In this document: positions 63,009-64,000 of the stretch, piece after piece
How positions within the stretch are numbered: the first letter of the stretch is position 1
Layout of the letters: each line of letters starts with the position of its first letter
Source: Corallococcus coralloides DSM 2259
Lineage (GTDB): Bacteria > Myxococcota > Myxococcia > Myxococcales > Myxococcaceae
Assembly: GCF_000255295.1 (NCBI RefSeq)
Contig: NC_017030.1
Location: 7,910,328-7,974,327, forward strand
Length of the DNA stretch: 64,000 nt
Reading direction: 5' to 3'
Translations under genes and position numbers: made by a program
Notes under the pieces: model-generated
Databases searched by the model: none
What the model saw: only the letters and a program-made list of their open reading frames with translations
Told to the model about the DNA's origin: nothing

Positions 63009-63473
63009 ATGCGCACCTTCGGGCTCGACTACGGCACCAAGACCATCGGCGTGGCCGTCTCGGATGGACTGGGGCTCACCGCCCAGGCGGTCACCACCGT
63101 GCGGCGCACGTCGCTCAAGGGGGACCTGGCGGAGCTGTCCCGGCTCGTGAAGGAGCACGAGGTGACGCGCTTCGTCCTGGGGCTGCCCCTCAACATGAAC
63201 GGCACGGAGGGGCCCCGCGCGGAGGCCTCGCGCAAGTTCGCGCAGGTGCTGGAGAGCGCGCTCGGACTGCCCGTGGAGCTGTGGGACGAACGGCTGTCCA
63301 CCGTGGCCGCCCAGCGCACCCTCCTGGAGGCGGACGTGCGCCGGGAGAAGCGGCGGGAGGTCATCGATCAGCTCGCCGCGCAGTTCATCCTGCAGGGCTG
63401 GCTGGACGCGCACCGCCCCAAGGACCAAGGCTACGAAGCCGGCTACGACGACGACTACGACCCGGAGGGCTGA
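63009..63473 (+). CDS. ruvX: RuvX/YqgF pre-16S rRNA processing nuclease-like protein
   Basis: The 154-residue protein has the RNase-H-like fold of YqgF: LDYGTKTIGVAVSD with Asp7, FVLGLPLNMNGTEGPRAE, VELWDERLSTVAAQRTL and IDQLAAQFILQGWLD near the end. It is thought to process the 5' end of 16S rRNA. It has an acidic tail (YEAGYDDDYDPEG). Divergent from the NolX/HrpF-like gene. The call is firm on family pattern. Confidence 0.95.
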   Translation: MRTFGLDYGTKTIGVAVSDGLGLTAQAVTTVRRTSLKGDLAELSRLVKEHEVTRFVLGLPLNMNGTEGPRAEASRKFAQVLESALGLPVELWDERLSTVAAQRTLLEADVRREKRREVIDQLAAQFILQGWLDAHRPKDQGYEAGYDDDYDPEG

Positions 63474-63500
63474 GCAGCACCTCCGGGAATCCCTGACGCA

Positions 63501-64000
63501 CTACGGCTGACGCCGGTACACGTGCAGCGGCGCGGAGAAGCCGTCCTGCTCCTGGTACGCCACGCCGTCGAGCGTCAGCGTGCGCCCGTCCAGCTTCACG
63601 CCCGGGTCCTTCACCAGCTTGCCGCCGTCGAAGCGCACCAGCACCTCCGGCCGCGCGTCCGCCATGCGCTGGCGGAAGGTATCCCAGCGCACGCGCGCCA
63701 TGCGCATCTCCGGCAGCGTGGAGAAGAACGCCACCTGCAGGTCCATGTAGCTCGGATCATCGTCGATGGCCGCCGCGCCGCCCTTCGCCGCCACCTCCTC
63801 CTTGAGGTAGCGCGCCACCTGCATCACCGCCACGGGGTTCGTGGACGTGGGGCTCACCGGGCGCAGCGAGTCATGCAGCCCGCCCTCGGTGCGGAAGGTG
63901 TAGATGCCCAGCGCCACCGGCATCACCACCGCCAGCACCGCGCTCACGCCCACCACCGCGCGGCGCGCGAAGGCCCCCTTGTTGCCCACCAGCGCCGCCA
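63501..64000 (-). CDS. C-terminal part of a probable membrane glycosyltransferase (cut by window edge)
   Basis: The reading frame is open to the right edge, with AALVGNKG upstream of the first GTG at 63989, so the start lies outside. The visible part (about 166 residues) has one membrane helix (VVGVSAVLAVVMPVALGIYTF) and a periplasmic end (PVAVMQVARYLKEEVAAKGGAAAIDDDPSYMDLQVAFFSTLPEMRMARVRWDTF) typical of the C-terminus of ArnT/PMT-like dolichyl-phosphate glycosyltransferases. This is a tentative call made on layout. It is convergent to ruvX. Confidence 0.6.
   Translation of the reverse strand, partial: AALVGNKGAFARRAVVGVSAVLAVVMPVALGIYTFRTEGGLHDSLRPVSPTSTNPVAVMQVARYLKEEVAAKGGAAAIDDDPSYMDLQVAFFSTLPEMRMARVRWDTFRQRMADARPEVLVRFDGGKLVKDPGVKLDGRTLTLDGVAYQEQDGFSAPLHVYRRQP

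Overview
The window is about 64 kb of very GC-rich DNA from a predatory or fruiting delta-proteobacterium, most likely a member of the Myxococcaceae (Myxococcus or Corallococcus type). This rests on sequence style, not on a database search: strong G/C third positions, a PilZ domain of the Myxococcus paralogous type at 37.2 kb, MJ0042 zinc-ribbon and PHB-type regulators, many lipoproteins and outer-membrane barrels, a large sedolisin, and long Pro/Ala-rich linkers. No rRNA, tRNA, CRISPR array or insertion sequence was recognised.

Layout. 0-7.5 kb: end of a GGDEF protein, a lipoprotein, a Pro-rich protein ending in an Sm/Hfq-like segment, a cupredoxin lipoprotein, an exonuclease-DinG helicase, and a HEAT/HAMP gene pair. 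7.6-9.4 kb: a sedolisin (S53) lipoprotein. 9.5-29.3 kb: the most unusual region, a seven-gene operon (10997-29267) built around homologues of the poly-gamma-glutamate synthase subunits CapC/PgsC and CapB/PgsB, both greatly enlarged. They are accompanied by a membrane-anchored periplasmic protein, a periplasmic amidohydrolase-like protein, a 1692-residue protein ending in a probable outer-membrane barrel, a CelD-type GNAT and a hexapeptide acyltransferase. A paralogue of the hydrolase lies just upstream (9520), and degenerate copies of the same domain appear fused to the CapC homologue. I read this as an envelope-spanning poly-amino-acid (capsule or matrix) system of Gram-negative design.

29.3-31.8 kb: an AT-richer accessory island with a hairpin-rich spacer, a helix-turn-helix protein, a small basic protein and a degenerate nitrilase-like protein. 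31.8-45.2 kb: an alpha/beta hydrolase, a hypothetical gene, alaS with a coupled lipoprotein and a PilZ-disordered-Hsp70 fusion, an outer-membrane barrel, glutamate-cysteine ligase and an EI24/CysZ-like protein. 45.3-53.9 kb: a large S41 protease, another barrel, a glycerophosphodiesterase, TatA, a HEAT-like gene and a zinc-ribbon protein. 53.9-58 kb: a PHB-type regulator, a ParA/phasin-like pair and two ArsA/Get3-like ATPases. 58-64 kb: a TPR lipoprotein, an M48 protease, a NolX/HrpF-like protein with an LcrH/SycD-like chaperone (a type III secretion signature), RuvX, and the C-terminal part of a probable membrane glycosyltransferase.

Many genes are translationally coupled by 4-nt ATGA/GTGA overlaps. 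Several gene ends carry strong stem-loops without U-tracts, while others carry classical terminators.
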